Below are positions 51,445-62,192 of a stretch of DNA of 64,000 bases, in pieces (positions within the stretch are counted from its first letter, which is position 1; each line of letters starts with the position of its first letter). The position numbers and the translations under genes are program-made. The notes beneath the pieces are model-generated. The model was not told the origin of the DNA, made no database searches, and worked only from the letters and a program-made list of their open reading frames with translations. This DNA is from Bacillota bacterium (lineage in GTDB: Bacteria; Bacillota; Clostridia; Oscillospirales; Oscillospiraceae): the NCBI GenBank assembly GCA_023402075.1, contig JAEXCS010000020.1:61309-125308 (forward strand). Reading direction: 5' to 3'.

Positions 51445-52557
51445 ATGAAATTTTCTTGTGAAAAAGCCCTCCTGCAAAACGCAGTGGCCGTTACTTCCCG
51501 CGCCGTATCGCAAAAAAGCTCTATCCCCGCTTTGGAAGGGCTTCTTCTCCGTGCCAACGAAACGGTGACGGTTTCGGGCTATAACATGCAAACCGGTATT
51601 CGTACCATTCTCTCCGCCGAGGTGACCGAGCCGGGTGCTCTGGTCTTGAATGCACGGTTGTTCGGCGACATCATCCGAAGGATGCCGGACGATGTGATTA
51701 CCTTTTCTTCTGACGATAGATTGACAGTTCGTCTTCAGTGCGGAGACGCGGACTTTAACATCATGGGCCTCAGTGCCGCAGACTATCCCGATTTGCCAGA
51801 GGTAGAAGACGAATATTCCGTCTCTATCCAGCAGAAGACGCTGCGTTCTATGATCGAGCAAACGCTGTTTGCCGTCTCCACCAATGAAAGCCGTCCGGTT
51901 CACACAGGTTCGCTCTTTGAAATCGGAGAAACCGGACTGACCGTGGTTTCCGTGGATGGTTTCCGTCTTGCCATCCGAAAGGAACCCTTGGAACGGGTCA
52001 ATGGAGGGTATTTTTCCTTTGTGGCCCCCGGCTCCGCCCTGAACGAAATTGAAAAAATATGCGGTGACGTAGAAGATACGGCTGCAATTACCTTGGGAAA
52101 ACGCCACATTTTATTTGAAGTGGGTGAAACACAGCTGATCTGCCGCCGTCTGGAAGGTGATTTCTTGGACTACAAGAGCGCCGTCCCCCGTAAAAACCCC
52201 ATTTCTGTGGTGGCGGACACCAAGGAGTTGATTCAGAGCATTGATCGTGTCAGCGTGGTGATTTCTGAGAAGCTGAAAAGCCCGGTGCGGTGCGTGTTTG
52301 ATAAGGACCGGGTGGTTCTTTCCGCGAAAACCGCCAATGGTGAAGCCAAAGACGTGTGCCGCGTGGCGGGCGACGGCGGAGAACTGGAAATTGGCTTCAA
52401 CAACCGTTATTTAATGGAGGCCTTGCGCTATGCGCCTGCCGACACGGTGAAAATAGAACTGAATACCGGCGTCTCCCCTGCCGTCATCGTCCCCACGGAG
52501 GGCGAGGAGAACTTCCTTTATATGGTGCTGCCCGTGCGGCTGAAAGCGCAGGATTGA
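51445..52557 (+). CDS. dnaN: DNA polymerase III beta sliding clamp
   Basis: A 370-residue clamp with three clamp folds. Recognised by the start MKFSCEKALLQNAVAVTSRAVSQKSSIPALEGLLL, the middle KTLRSMIEQTLFAVSTNESRPVHTGSLFEI and the end PTEGEENFLYMVLPVRL. It tethers polymerase III and other factors to DNA. AGAAAGG precedes the ATG. It lies downstream of oriC and overlaps no neighbour; the S4 gene starts 1 base after its stop. Confidence 0.95.
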   Translation: MKFSCEKALLQNAVAVTSRAVSQKSSIPALEGLLLRANETVTVSGYNMQTGIRTILSAEVTEPGALVLNARLFGDIIRRMPDDVITFSSDDRLTVRLQCGDADFNIMGLSAADYPDLPEVEDEYSVSIQQKTLRSMIEQTLFAVSTNESRPVHTGSLFEIGETGLTVVSVDGFRLAIRKEPLERVNGGYFSFVAPGSALNEIEKICGDVEDTAAITLGKRHILFEVGETQLICRRLEGDFLDYKSAVPRKNPISVVADTKELIQSIDRVSVVISEKLKSPVRCVFDKDRVVLSAKTANGEAKDVCRVAGDGGELEIGFNNRYLMEALRYAPADTVKIELNTGVSPAVIVPTEGEENFLYMVLPVRLKAQD

Positions 52558-52558
52558 T

Positions 52559-52774
52559 ATGATAACTGTGACAATTACCACAGAATATGTGAAGCTTCAG
52601 GATATTTTAAAGCTTGCCAATCTGGTTTCCTCCGGTGGAGAAGCCAAAGAGCGCGTTCAGGCCGGAGAAGTTATGGTAAACGGTGAAACCTGCACTCAGC
52701 GGGGCAAAAAGCTGCGTCCCGGCGACGTGGCCCGGCTGGATGGGCAGGAGTGTACTCCGGTCTATGCGCATTGA
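52559..52774 (+). CDS. yaaA: S4-domain RNA-binding protein YaaA/RlbA
   Basis: A 71-residue S4-like domain protein (YVKLQDILKLANLVSSGGEAKERVQAGEVMVNGETCTQRGKKLRPGD). This small gene is nearly always placed between dnaN and recF in Firmicutes and is thought to bind rRNA in ribosome assembly. The stop at 52774 overlaps the recF start by 11 bases. Confidence 0.9.
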   Translation: MITVTITTEYVKLQDILKLANLVSSGGEAKERVQAGEVMVNGETCTQRGKKLRPGDVARLDGQECTPVYAH

Positions 52775-53867
52775 AGGACTGTATCTTGAAAATTTCCGCA
52801 ACTACACCCGGCAGGAGCTGTCTTTTGATTCAAGTTACAATGTGATTTTTGGCGACAATGCGCAGGGAAAGACCAATCTGCTGGAGGCGGTTCAATACCT
52901 TTCCTGCGGTGGGTCCGACCGGGCGAAAAATGACCGGGAGCTGATTGGTTTTTCAGCGGAAAGCGCGGTTTTGTCCGGAGAGGTTTTTTCAAGGGAGCGG
53001 GAATTCGTCCTGCGGGCAGAGCTTTATCGGGGAAAGCGCAGAAAGCTTTGGATTAACAAGGTTCCTGCCAAAACGGCGGGAGAGCTTTCCGGTGTTTTGC
53101 AAACCGTGTTTTTCTGTCCGGAGGATTTGCTGCTGATTCGGGACGGGGCCGCAGCGCGGCGGCGGTTTTTGGACAATGCCCTGTGTCAGCTTCGCCCCCG
53201 ATATGCCGCTGCCCTTGCGTCCTACCGGAGGGCATATGCCCACAAAACCCGGATTCTGAGGGACGGCGACCAGCAGCCCGGCCTTTTGCAGATGCTGCCG
53301 GAGTTTAACGAGCGGCTGGTGCAGTGCGGCGCGGTGCTGATTCACTATCGGGCGCAGTTTGTACAGAAGCTGGCGGTGACCGCCGCCGAGAATCATGCAG
53401 ATTGCTCCGGCGGAAAGGAACACTTGTCCGTCTCCTATAAAACCGTCTCTTCCGTGGAAGACCCTTTGGCGGAGCCTGCCGTTTTGGCGCGTCAGCTTCG
53501 AGGCCATATGGAAAGCCACAAGTGTGCGGAGCTTGCTTCCCGGCTGTGTCTTTCCGGGCCGCACAAGGATGACATTGTGGTGGAGATTGACGGACGGGAC
53601 GCGAAAACCTACTGCTCACAGGGTCAAACCCGCACGGCGGCTTTGAGCCTGAAGCTGGCGGAGCGGGAAATTTACAAAAATGCCTCTGGCGAAGCGCCCG
53701 TGCTTTTGCTGGATGATGTTCTTTCTGAGTTGGACCCCCGACGGCAGGAATTTGTGCTGAACCGCATTGCCGGCGGTCAGGTGTTTATCACCTGCTGCGA
53801 GGACGACCGTCTTCCTGTGCTTCTGGGAGGAAAGGTGTTTCATGTGGTAAACGGAGTGGCGAAGTGA
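52764..53867 (+). CDS. recF: DNA replication and repair protein RecF
   Basis: A 367-residue SMC-like ATPase that helps load RecA at gaps. The ATG at 52764 gives the classic MRIEGLYLENFRNYTRQELSF; Walker A GDNAQGKT is at 30-37; the signature LSLKLAEREIY and Walker B PVLLLDDVLSELD lie near 300-325. The frame extends to 52683 inside the S4 gene, which is spurious. A parS-like site follows its stop by 18 bases. Confidence 0.93.
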   Translation: MRIEGLYLENFRNYTRQELSFDSSYNVIFGDNAQGKTNLLEAVQYLSCGGSDRAKNDRELIGFSAESAVLSGEVFSREREFVLRAELYRGKRRKLWINKVPAKTAGELSGVLQTVFFCPEDLLLIRDGAAARRRFLDNALCQLRPRYAAALASYRRAYAHKTRILRDGDQQPGLLQMLPEFNERLVQCGAVLIHYRAQFVQKLAVTAAENHADCSGGKEHLSVSYKTVSSVEDPLAEPAVLARQLRGHMESHKCAELASRLCLSGPHKDDIVVEIDGRDAKTYCSQGQTRTAALSLKLAEREIYKNASGEAPVLLLDDVLSELDPRRQEFVLNRIAGGQVFITCCEDDRLPVLLGGKVFHVVNGVAK

Positions 53868-53884
53868 ATCGCTTGCGCCTGCGA

Positions 53885-53900
53885 TGTTTCACGTGAAACT
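53885..53900. promoter_or_regulatory. parS-like site 3 between recF and remB
   Basis: TGTTTCACGTGAAACT matches the parS consensus at 15 of 16 positions (last base T for A). Unlike sites 1 and 2, its flanks are not palindromic. It lies 2.7 kb from oriC. Confidence 0.85.
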
Positions 53901-53951
53901 TAAAGGTGAACGCGCGCTTGTAGCGTTTGGAAGAAAAAAGGAGGATAAACC

Positions 53952-54218
53952 TTGTATCTTCATATCGGTCAGAACGAAATTGTCCCGGAAAACCGGGTGG
54001 TGGGAATTTTTGATCTGGACAAATGCAGCTATGGAAAAAGGACGCGGGAATACCTTGCAAAAGCGGAGAGCGAGGGTGTGGTTTTGGACGTATCCGGGGC
54101 TTTGCCAAAGTCTTTTGTGGTGTGTGACCATCCCTATCATCCGCAGATTGTATATCTCTCCCAGCTTGGCCCCGCCACGCTGCAAAAGCGGGCCGAAAGT
54201 ATCGAGCTGGAGTTATAA
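53952..54218 (+). CDS. remB: RemB/YaaB, DUF370-family regulator
   Basis: An 88-residue protein starting MYLHIGQNEIVPENRVVGIFDLDKCSYGKRTREYL, the DUF370/RemB signature. In Bacillus subtilis RemA/RemB regulate extracellular matrix genes and RemA forms DNA-binding rings. The start is TTG at 53952, behind AAAGGAGG with 8 bases spacing. A second frame (53884 onward) overlaps it out of phase and is a shadow. Position between recF and gyrB matches yaaB. Confidence 0.9.
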   Translation: MYLHIGQNEIVPENRVVGIFDLDKCSYGKRTREYLAKAESEGVVLDVSGALPKSFVVCDHPYHPQIVYLSQLGPATLQKRAESIELEL

Positions 54219-54332
54219 GCGTTTTTGACCAGATTTTAAACGCGATAAAAGTGACACAGGGGCGGGGAGAAGCGGGCCTGCGAAACCGCAGACCCGGCTC
54301 TGCTTGCCCTGTTATACGGAAGGAGAAACCAA

Positions 54333-56285
54333 ATGGCAGAAAACGAGACACTGAATCCCACCTCGGTGGGTGCGGAAAATGAATATGACGCATCCGAAAT
54401 TCAGGTGCTGGAGGGGTTGGAGGCCGTTCGTAAGCGGCCCGGTATGTATATCGGGTCCACGTCCTCCTCAGGACTTCATCATCTGGTATATGAGATTGTG
54501 GACAACGCCATCGACGAGGCACTTGCCGGCTGCTGCACAGATATTTTGGTGCAGATCAATGCTGATGGAACGATTACCGTGGTGGATAACGGACGGGGCA
54601 TTCCCGTGGATATTCAGGCCCAGACAGGAAAGCCGGCACTGGAAGTGGTGTACACCGTGCTCCACGCGGGCGGAAAGTTCGGCGGAGGGGGCTATAAGGT
54701 TTCCGGAGGACTCCACGGCGTTGGTGCAAGCGTGGTAAACGCCTTATCCGAATGGCTGGTGGTTCAGGTTCATCGGGACCAAAAAATTTACGAAATGAGC
54801 TTTGCCCGTGGTGAAATCACCAAAAAGATGGAGGTGGTGGGCACCACCGACCATACCGGTACCACTGTCACCTTTAAGCCCGACCCGGAAATGTTCCGTG
54901 ACACCACGGAGTATGAGTATGACATTCTTCATACTCACATGCGGGAGCAGGCTTTTTTAAACGCGGGCCTGAAAATCAAGGTGGCGGACCTGCGGGAAGG
55001 CCGGGAACAGGCCGACGAGATGTATTACGCGGGCGGCATCCGTGAATTTGTCACCTTTTTAAACCGCACGAAGGACCCCATTCACTCCGACGTGATCTAT
55101 ATGTGCGGCAGCAAGGACGACTCCATGGCGGAAATTGCCCTGCAATATCACGACGGATATAATGAAACCATGCTTTCCTTTGCCAACAATATCCATACGC
55201 CCGAGGGCGGGATGCATGAGGAGGGCTTTAAACGCGCCCTTACCAACGTGCTGAATGCCTATGGCAAAAAAATTGGTATGCTGAAAGAGGGCGACAAGGT
55301 TTCCGGCGAGGACTGCCGGGAGGGCCTTACCTGCATCATCTCCGTGAAGCTGACCGACGCCCAGTTTGAGGGCCAGACCAAGGCAAAGCTTGGCAACAGC
55401 GAAATTCGCACGCTGGTGAACAGCATTGTCTCCACGAAGCTTGAAACCTATCTGGAAGAAAATCCTCAGGTGGGTCGGATGATTCTGGATAAATCCCTCA
55501 CGGCCAACCGCGCGCGGGAAGCTGCCCGGAAAGCACGGGAATCCATTCGCCGCAAGACGGCGCTGGGCGGCGCGGCCATGCCCGACAAGCTGCGGGACTG
55601 CAACGAAGCCAACCCGGAGCTTACCGAGCTCTACATCGTCGAGGGCGATTCCGCAGGCGGCTCCGCCACACAGGGACGGGACTCCCGCTTTCAGGCAATT
55701 CTTCCTCTGTGGGGCAAGATGCTGAATGTGGAGAAGGCCCGGGCCGATAAGGTGTATGGCAACGATAAACTTCAACCCGTGATTACGGCGCTGGGCGCGG
55801 GCATCGGAGAGGAATTTGACGTCTCCCGTCTGCGCTATCATAAAATCGTCATCATGGCGGATGCCGACGTGGACGGTTCCCACATCCGCACGCTGCTGCT
55901 GACCTTCTTCTTCCGCTTCATGCGGCCTTTGGTAGAGCAGGGATATGTTTACGCTGCCGTCCCTCCCCTGTTTAAGCTGAGCCGGGGTAAGACTTCCCGT
56001 GTGGCTTATACGGAAGAGGAGAGCCGCGTGATTTCCACAGAACTGAAGCAGGATAATCCCAACGCGAAGGTGGATATTAGCCGCTATAAGGGTCTTGGCG
56101 AGATGAACCCCCACGAGCTGTGGGAAACCACTATGGACCCGGAAAAGCGGACTCTGCGCCGTATTACTTTGGACGATGCAGTGGCCGCCGACGAGACGTT
56201 CTCCATCTTGATGGGTGAAAAGGTGGAGCCGCGGAAGGAATTTATCGAGAAGAACGCGAAATACGCGGTCAATCTGGACTATTGA
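54333..56285 (+). CDS. gyrB: DNA gyrase subunit B
   Basis: A 650-residue ATPase subunit. GHKL motifs are YEIVDNAIDEAL (Glu/Asn/Asp for ATP), DNGRGIPVD and GGLHGVGASVVNAL. The TOPRIM part holds LYIVEGDSAGGSATQGRD and the metal site MADADVDGSHIRTLLLTFFFR. The C-terminus ends near RRKEFIEKNAKYAVNLDY as usual. GGAAGGAG precedes the ATG. With GyrA it supercoils DNA near the origin; 16 bases separate it from gyrA. Confidence 0.95.
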   Translation: MAENETLNPTSVGAENEYDASEIQVLEGLEAVRKRPGMYIGSTSSSGLHHLVYEIVDNAIDEALAGCCTDILVQINADGTITVVDNGRGIPVDIQAQTGKPALEVVYTVLHAGGKFGGGGYKVSGGLHGVGASVVNALSEWLVVQVHRDQKIYEMSFARGEITKKMEVVGTTDHTGTTVTFKPDPEMFRDTTEYEYDILHTHMREQAFLNAGLKIKVADLREGREQADEMYYAGGIREFVTFLNRTKDPIHSDVIYMCGSKDDSMAEIALQYHDGYNETMLSFANNIHTPEGGMHEEGFKRALTNVLNAYGKKIGMLKEGDKVSGEDCREGLTCIISVKLTDAQFEGQTKAKLGNSEIRTLVNSIVSTKLETYLEENPQVGRMILDKSLTANRAREAARKARESIRRKTALGGAAMPDKLRDCNEANPELTELYIVEGDSAGGSATQGRDSRFQAILPLWGKMLNVEKARADKVYGNDKLQPVITALGAGIGEEFDVSRLRYHKIVIMADADVDGSHIRTLLLTFFFRFMRPLVEQGYVYAAVPPLFKLSRGKTSRVAYTEEESRVISTELKQDNPNAKVDISRYKGLGEMNPHELWETTMDPEKRTLRRITLDDAVAADETFSILMGEKVEPRKEFIEKNAKYAVNLDY

Positions 56286-56301
56286 GGGAGGAGAACCGAA
56301 C

Positions 56302-58902
<2,601 letters not shown>

Positions 58903-58913
58903 TTATTAAAAAG

Positions 58914-58944
58914 AAAAGGGCTTGCCAACAGGCAAGCCCTTTTT
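58914..58944 (+). terminator. Terminator of gyrBA
   Basis: A 12-base-pair stem around AAAGGGCTTGCC with an AACA loop, followed by a run of T. Strong intrinsic terminator. Confidence 0.92.
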
Positions 58945-59130
58945 CCATATATTGTGGAAAACTTTTTGGTTTTTAAGTAGTTTCCTTCTGTAAAAAGCTT
59001 TTTTTAGAAAAATAAAGCTCGCTTATCAACAAAAAAGCAGAGAGTAGCGAAATAAAATTCCGCTACTCCCTAGTTTCACAGTGTCCGCAGGTCACGGGAA
59101 ATCCTTCAAACCCAGAAGGTAAAAACCAGA
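58945..59130. other. gyrA-rnhA convergent intergenic region
   Basis: Contains a TGTGGAAAA at 58954-58962 (same variant DnaA box as in oriC, single copy) and TTATCAACA near 59021-59030. These are isolated and may be chance. The rest is AT-rich with the rnhA terminator. Confidence 0.4.
59031..59068 (-). terminator. Terminator of rnhA
   Basis: GAGTAGCG (59042-59049) pairs with CGCTACTC (59061-59068), and on the minus strand is followed by TCTGCTTTTTT. Confidence 0.75.
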
Positions 59131-59568
59131 TTACTTGTATTTCCTGCTTTCCAGCACCGCCAGCTCGTCGCAGCGGTTATTTTCCGGGGTGTCGGCATGG
59201 CCCTTTACCCAATGATAGCGAAGCGTGTGGGTTTCCGTCAGGGTCAGCAGCTTATCCCACAAGTCCGGGTTCAGGGCGGGTTTTTTGTCAGACTTCACCC
59301 AACCCCGTTTTTTCCAGCCCTTTGCCCAGCCCTTTTCAAGCCCGTCAATCACGTACTTGGAGTCGCTCCACAAATCCACGGTGCAAGGCTCTTTCAAAAA
59401 CGACAGCGCTTCAATGACAGCCGTCAGCTCCATGCGGTTGTTGGTGGTGGCCGGCTCACCGCCGGAAAGCTCTCGCCGGTGCTCTCCATAGAGCAGGACA
59501 GCCCCCCAGCCCCCTGGGCCGGGATTGCCGGAGCAGGCGCCGTCGGTATAGATGGTGACAGTTTTCAT
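59131..59568 (-). CDS. rnhA: Ribonuclease HI
   Basis: A 145-residue RNase HI, which cleaves RNA in RNA-DNA hybrids. The four metal ligands are visible: Asp9 (IYTDGACSGNPG), Glu47 (NNRMELTAV), Asp69 (LWSDSKYV) and Asp134 (NNRCDELA), with the catalytic His124 (VKGHADTPENN). The basic handle (KGWAKGWKKRGWVK) used for hybrid binding is present. Length and layout are those of E. coli RnhA. AAGGAG precedes the ATG. It is 56 bases after nadE on the same strand. Confidence 0.95.
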   Translation of the reverse strand: MKTVTIYTDGACSGNPGPGGWGAVLLYGEHRRELSGGEPATTNNRMELTAVIEALSFLKEPCTVDLWSDSKYVIDGLEKGWAKGWKKRGWVKSDKKPALNPDLWDKLLTLTETHTLRYHWVKGHADTPENNRCDELAVLESRKYK

Positions 59569-59624
59569 GAAAACTCCTTAAAGCTATTAAATCCGGGCCT
59601 TTTGGCCGTCGCGCCGCAGAGCGC

Positions 59625-61547
59625 TTATTCCAGCGCGTCCAACTCCGATTGCCAGAGGGCAACCTGCGCGTCGCTGGGCATCCGCCAGTCTCCCCGGGGG
59701 GATAGTGCCACAGAGCCGACCTTCGGCCCGTCCGGCAGGCAGTTGCGCTTGAACTGCTGGGAGAAGAACCGCCGGTAAAATACCCGCAGCCACTTCAAGA
59801 TCACCGTCCGGTCATACCGCTCGCCCCACGCATACAGCGCCAGACGGAAAATTTTCCCCGGGCCAAAGCCCCAGCGCAGGAAGTAATACAGGAAGAAGTC
59901 ATGCAGCTCGTAAGGCCCAACCAGATCCTCGGTTCGCTGGGTAATGTCTCCCCGCACGGCGGGCAGCAGCTCCGGGGACACGGGCGTGTCCAGAATATCT
60001 TCCAAAACCCCGGTGAGATCGCTGTCCTTGTCCTGATTATCCCGGGCGAGGTAGGCCACCAGATGGCGCACCAGCGTTTTGGGAATGGAGGCATTGACGG
60101 CGTAGTTGCTCATATGGTCGCCGTTGTAGGTGCACCAGCCAAGAGCCAGCTCGCTTAAATCGCCCGTGCCGATGACAAGACCTCCGGTCTGGTTGGCAAT
60201 GTCCATCAAAACCTGCGTCCGCTCCCGGGCCTGTCCGTTTTCAAAGGTGACGGAGTGGTCGTTCATGTCATGCCCAATATCCCGGAAGTGGCTGCGGACA
60301 GTGGCAGAAATATCCACGGTTTTCAGCGTGGTTCCCAGCCGCTCCGCCAAAATCACGGCGTTGTTTTTCGTGCGGTCCGTGGTGCCGAAGCAGGGCATGG
60401 TCACCGTCACAATGTCCGTCATGGGCCTGCCCAGCAAATTCATGGAAAGAGCGGCAATCAGCACGGCCAGCGTAGAGTCCAGCCCGCCGGAAAGGCCCAC
60501 CACGGCGGTTTTCGACCCCGTATGCTCCAACCGATGCTTTAAACCCAAGGACGCAATTAAAAGAATTTCCCGACAGCGCTTGTCCCGGTCCTCCCGTTCC
60601 TCCGGAACAAAGGGCATGGGGGCCACATACCGCGTGAGCTTTGTCTTTTCCACCGTCAGGGAAAATGGCACCGTGACAGGAGAGACAGAAATCGGCCGCT
60701 CCGGCATCATCTGGGTTCTTCTCCGCTCATAGCACAGGCGCGCCACATCAATTTCGGAAATCAAAAGGCCGCTTTCAAACCGCTGTTCGGCCAAAAGAGT
60801 TCCGTTTTCTGCGATCAGCTGGTGGGCGCCAAACACCAAATCGGAGGTGGACTCCCCTTCCCCTGCGCTGGCATATACATAGCCGCACAAAAGCTTTGCC
60901 GACTGCATGGTGACAAGCTGGCGGCGGTAAGCGTCTTTCCCCACCAAATCGTTGCTGGCGGACAGATTGCCAATCACAGTGGCGCCTGTCTGCGCCATGG
61001 TGACGGAGGGTGAGCAGGGTGCCCACAAATCCTCGCAGATTTCAAAGCCCAGCGTCAGCTCCGGCATCTCCTCGCAAGAAAATAAAATTTCCGCGCCGAA
61101 GCAGACTTCGCTTCCGCACAGCCGCACCATGTTTACCGGGTCCCGGGGCGCGGGAGAAAACTGCCGCTTTTCGTAAAACTCGCCGTAATTGGGCAGGTGT
61201 GCCTTTGGAACAACGCCAAGAATAATTCCTTTTTGTATAATTACTGCGCAATTATACAATTTGTTTTCAAATCGGACCGGCAGACCCACAGCGGTGATGA
61301 CCTCCAGATTCCGGGTGGCCTCCAACACGGTGGAAAGGGCCTGCTCCGCGCCCCGCAGCAGAGATTCCTGATAAAAAAGGTCACCGCAGGTATAGCCCGT
61401 CAGCCCAAGCTCCGGCAAAACTAAAACCTTCACTCCCGCCTGCTCTGCCTTGCGCATTAGGGTAAAGGTTTCCTCCGCATTGCGGGCGCAGTCCGCCAGA
61501 TGAAGCCGGGGACTGCCGCAGGCGACAGAAATAAAACCGTCTTTCAT
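59625..61547 (-). CDS. nadE: Glutamine-dependent NAD+ synthetase
   Basis: A 640-residue two-domain enzyme making NAD+ from deamido-NAD+, ATP and glutamine. The N-terminal nitrilase-type glutaminase has the triad Glu46 (LPELGLTG), Lys115 (VPKAHLPNY) and Cys171 (EICEDLW). The C-terminal synthetase has the P-loop SGGLDS at 353-358 and GTGDLSELALGWCTYNGDHMSNYAVN. I chose the ATG at 61547, six bases after GGGAGGCG; the frame continues to 61610 without support. An AT-rich inverted repeat (61233-61242 with 61250-61259) lies inside the gene. Confidence 0.93.
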   Translation of the reverse strand: MKDGFISVACGSPRLHLADCARNAEETFTLMRKAEQAGVKVLVLPELGLTGYTCGDLFYQESLLRGAEQALSTVLEATRNLEVITAVGLPVRFENKLYNCAVIIQKGIILGVVPKAHLPNYGEFYEKRQFSPAPRDPVNMVRLCGSEVCFGAEILFSCEEMPELTLGFEICEDLWAPCSPSVTMAQTGATVIGNLSASNDLVGKDAYRRQLVTMQSAKLLCGYVYASAGEGESTSDLVFGAHQLIAENGTLLAEQRFESGLLISEIDVARLCYERRRTQMMPERPISVSPVTVPFSLTVEKTKLTRYVAPMPFVPEEREDRDKRCREILLIASLGLKHRLEHTGSKTAVVGLSGGLDSTLAVLIAALSMNLLGRPMTDIVTVTMPCFGTTDRTKNNAVILAERLGTTLKTVDISATVRSHFRDIGHDMNDHSVTFENGQARERTQVLMDIANQTGGLVIGTGDLSELALGWCTYNGDHMSNYAVNASIPKTLVRHLVAYLARDNQDKDSDLTGVLEDILDTPVSPELLPAVRGDITQRTEDLVGPYELHDFFLYYFLRWGFGPGKIFRLALYAWGERYDRTVILKWLRVFYRRFFSQQFKRNCLPDGPKVGSVALSPRGDWRMPSDAQVALWQSELDALE

Positions 61548-61720
61548 GCAAAACGCCTCCCGAGTAAAAAATCTTGTTCTTATAGTATACCACGCTGGGC
61601 CATTTCGCAAGACGGAAAGTGTCGATGTGCTTGTCGCAGCGCAACAATCTCGTGCTTTACGGATGGTACAAACGCGGGTTTCTGCCAGTCAGTGGTACTG
61701 CTTTAAAAAAGCACGCAAAA

Positions 61721-61745
61721 AAGACCGCCGAAGCGGTCCTTTTTG
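61721..61745. terminator. Short hairpin terminator in the nadE-permease gap
   Basis: GACCGC and GCGGTC close a CGAA loop, with A run before and CTTTTT after. Either direction could terminate. It has no annotated gene directly before it on the plus strand. Confidence 0.6.
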
Positions 61746-61953
61746 CTGTGTGTGTTTTAGGAGGGAGAAAACGCATCGGGGTGGGAGTCCCCTTTGCTGA
61801 TTCTTAAGATACCCGAAAAACATTGCGGAATTATGCATTTGCTGTGAACAGTCTGTAAACAAACACAGGGTTTTATTCATGAGAAGTTATAAAGTCCCAA
61901 AAAACCTGTTGAAAAAACGGTATACAAATACAAAATCTTTTCAATGTTTTTTG

Positions 61954-61982
61954 TTGAAACTTCCATGATAGACATTTATATA
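61954..61982 (+). promoter_or_regulatory. Promoter of the purine permease
   Basis: TTGAAA (61954-61959), 17 bases and TATATA (61977-61982). It gives a leader of about 200 bases before the ATG, containing an 8-base-pair long-range stem (62045-62052 with 62092-62099) and a CCGC/GCGG hairpin. Confidence 0.6.
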
Positions 61983-62192
61983 TAAAATGTTATACTGTAT
62001 ATTAGGTATTCTTATGTAATATGCTGCACTGTATGAAAGATCCCTTGGCTTTTATTTTTGCTGTGTAATTTTCTGATTATTTTGCAAAGATAAAGCCAAT
62101 TGAGAAGCCGCCTACACAGCGGAGAAAGGGGGAAAGGCAGAGGGGGCCGTGTAAACAAACAACAAGACCCTTACTATTTTAGGAGGTATTCA

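Larger units (their letters stand above)
61548..62192. other. 645-base nadE-permease gap; no gene supported
   Basis: Several open frames of 60-80 codons exist but none has a ribosome site with a conserved-looking protein. The left part holds a short hairpin (61721-61745). The right part (61900-62190) is very AT-rich and holds the permease promoter and a leader with possible structure. No purine riboswitch core could be found. Confidence 0.6.

Noticed and set aside
58945..59030. Second origin after gyrA
   Set aside because: Only one clear variant DnaA box and one poor one; spacing and AT content are not convincing.
61950..62192. Purine riboswitch before the permease
   Set aside because: I could not find the conserved loop and junction sequences of the purine aptamer; only generic stems are visible.
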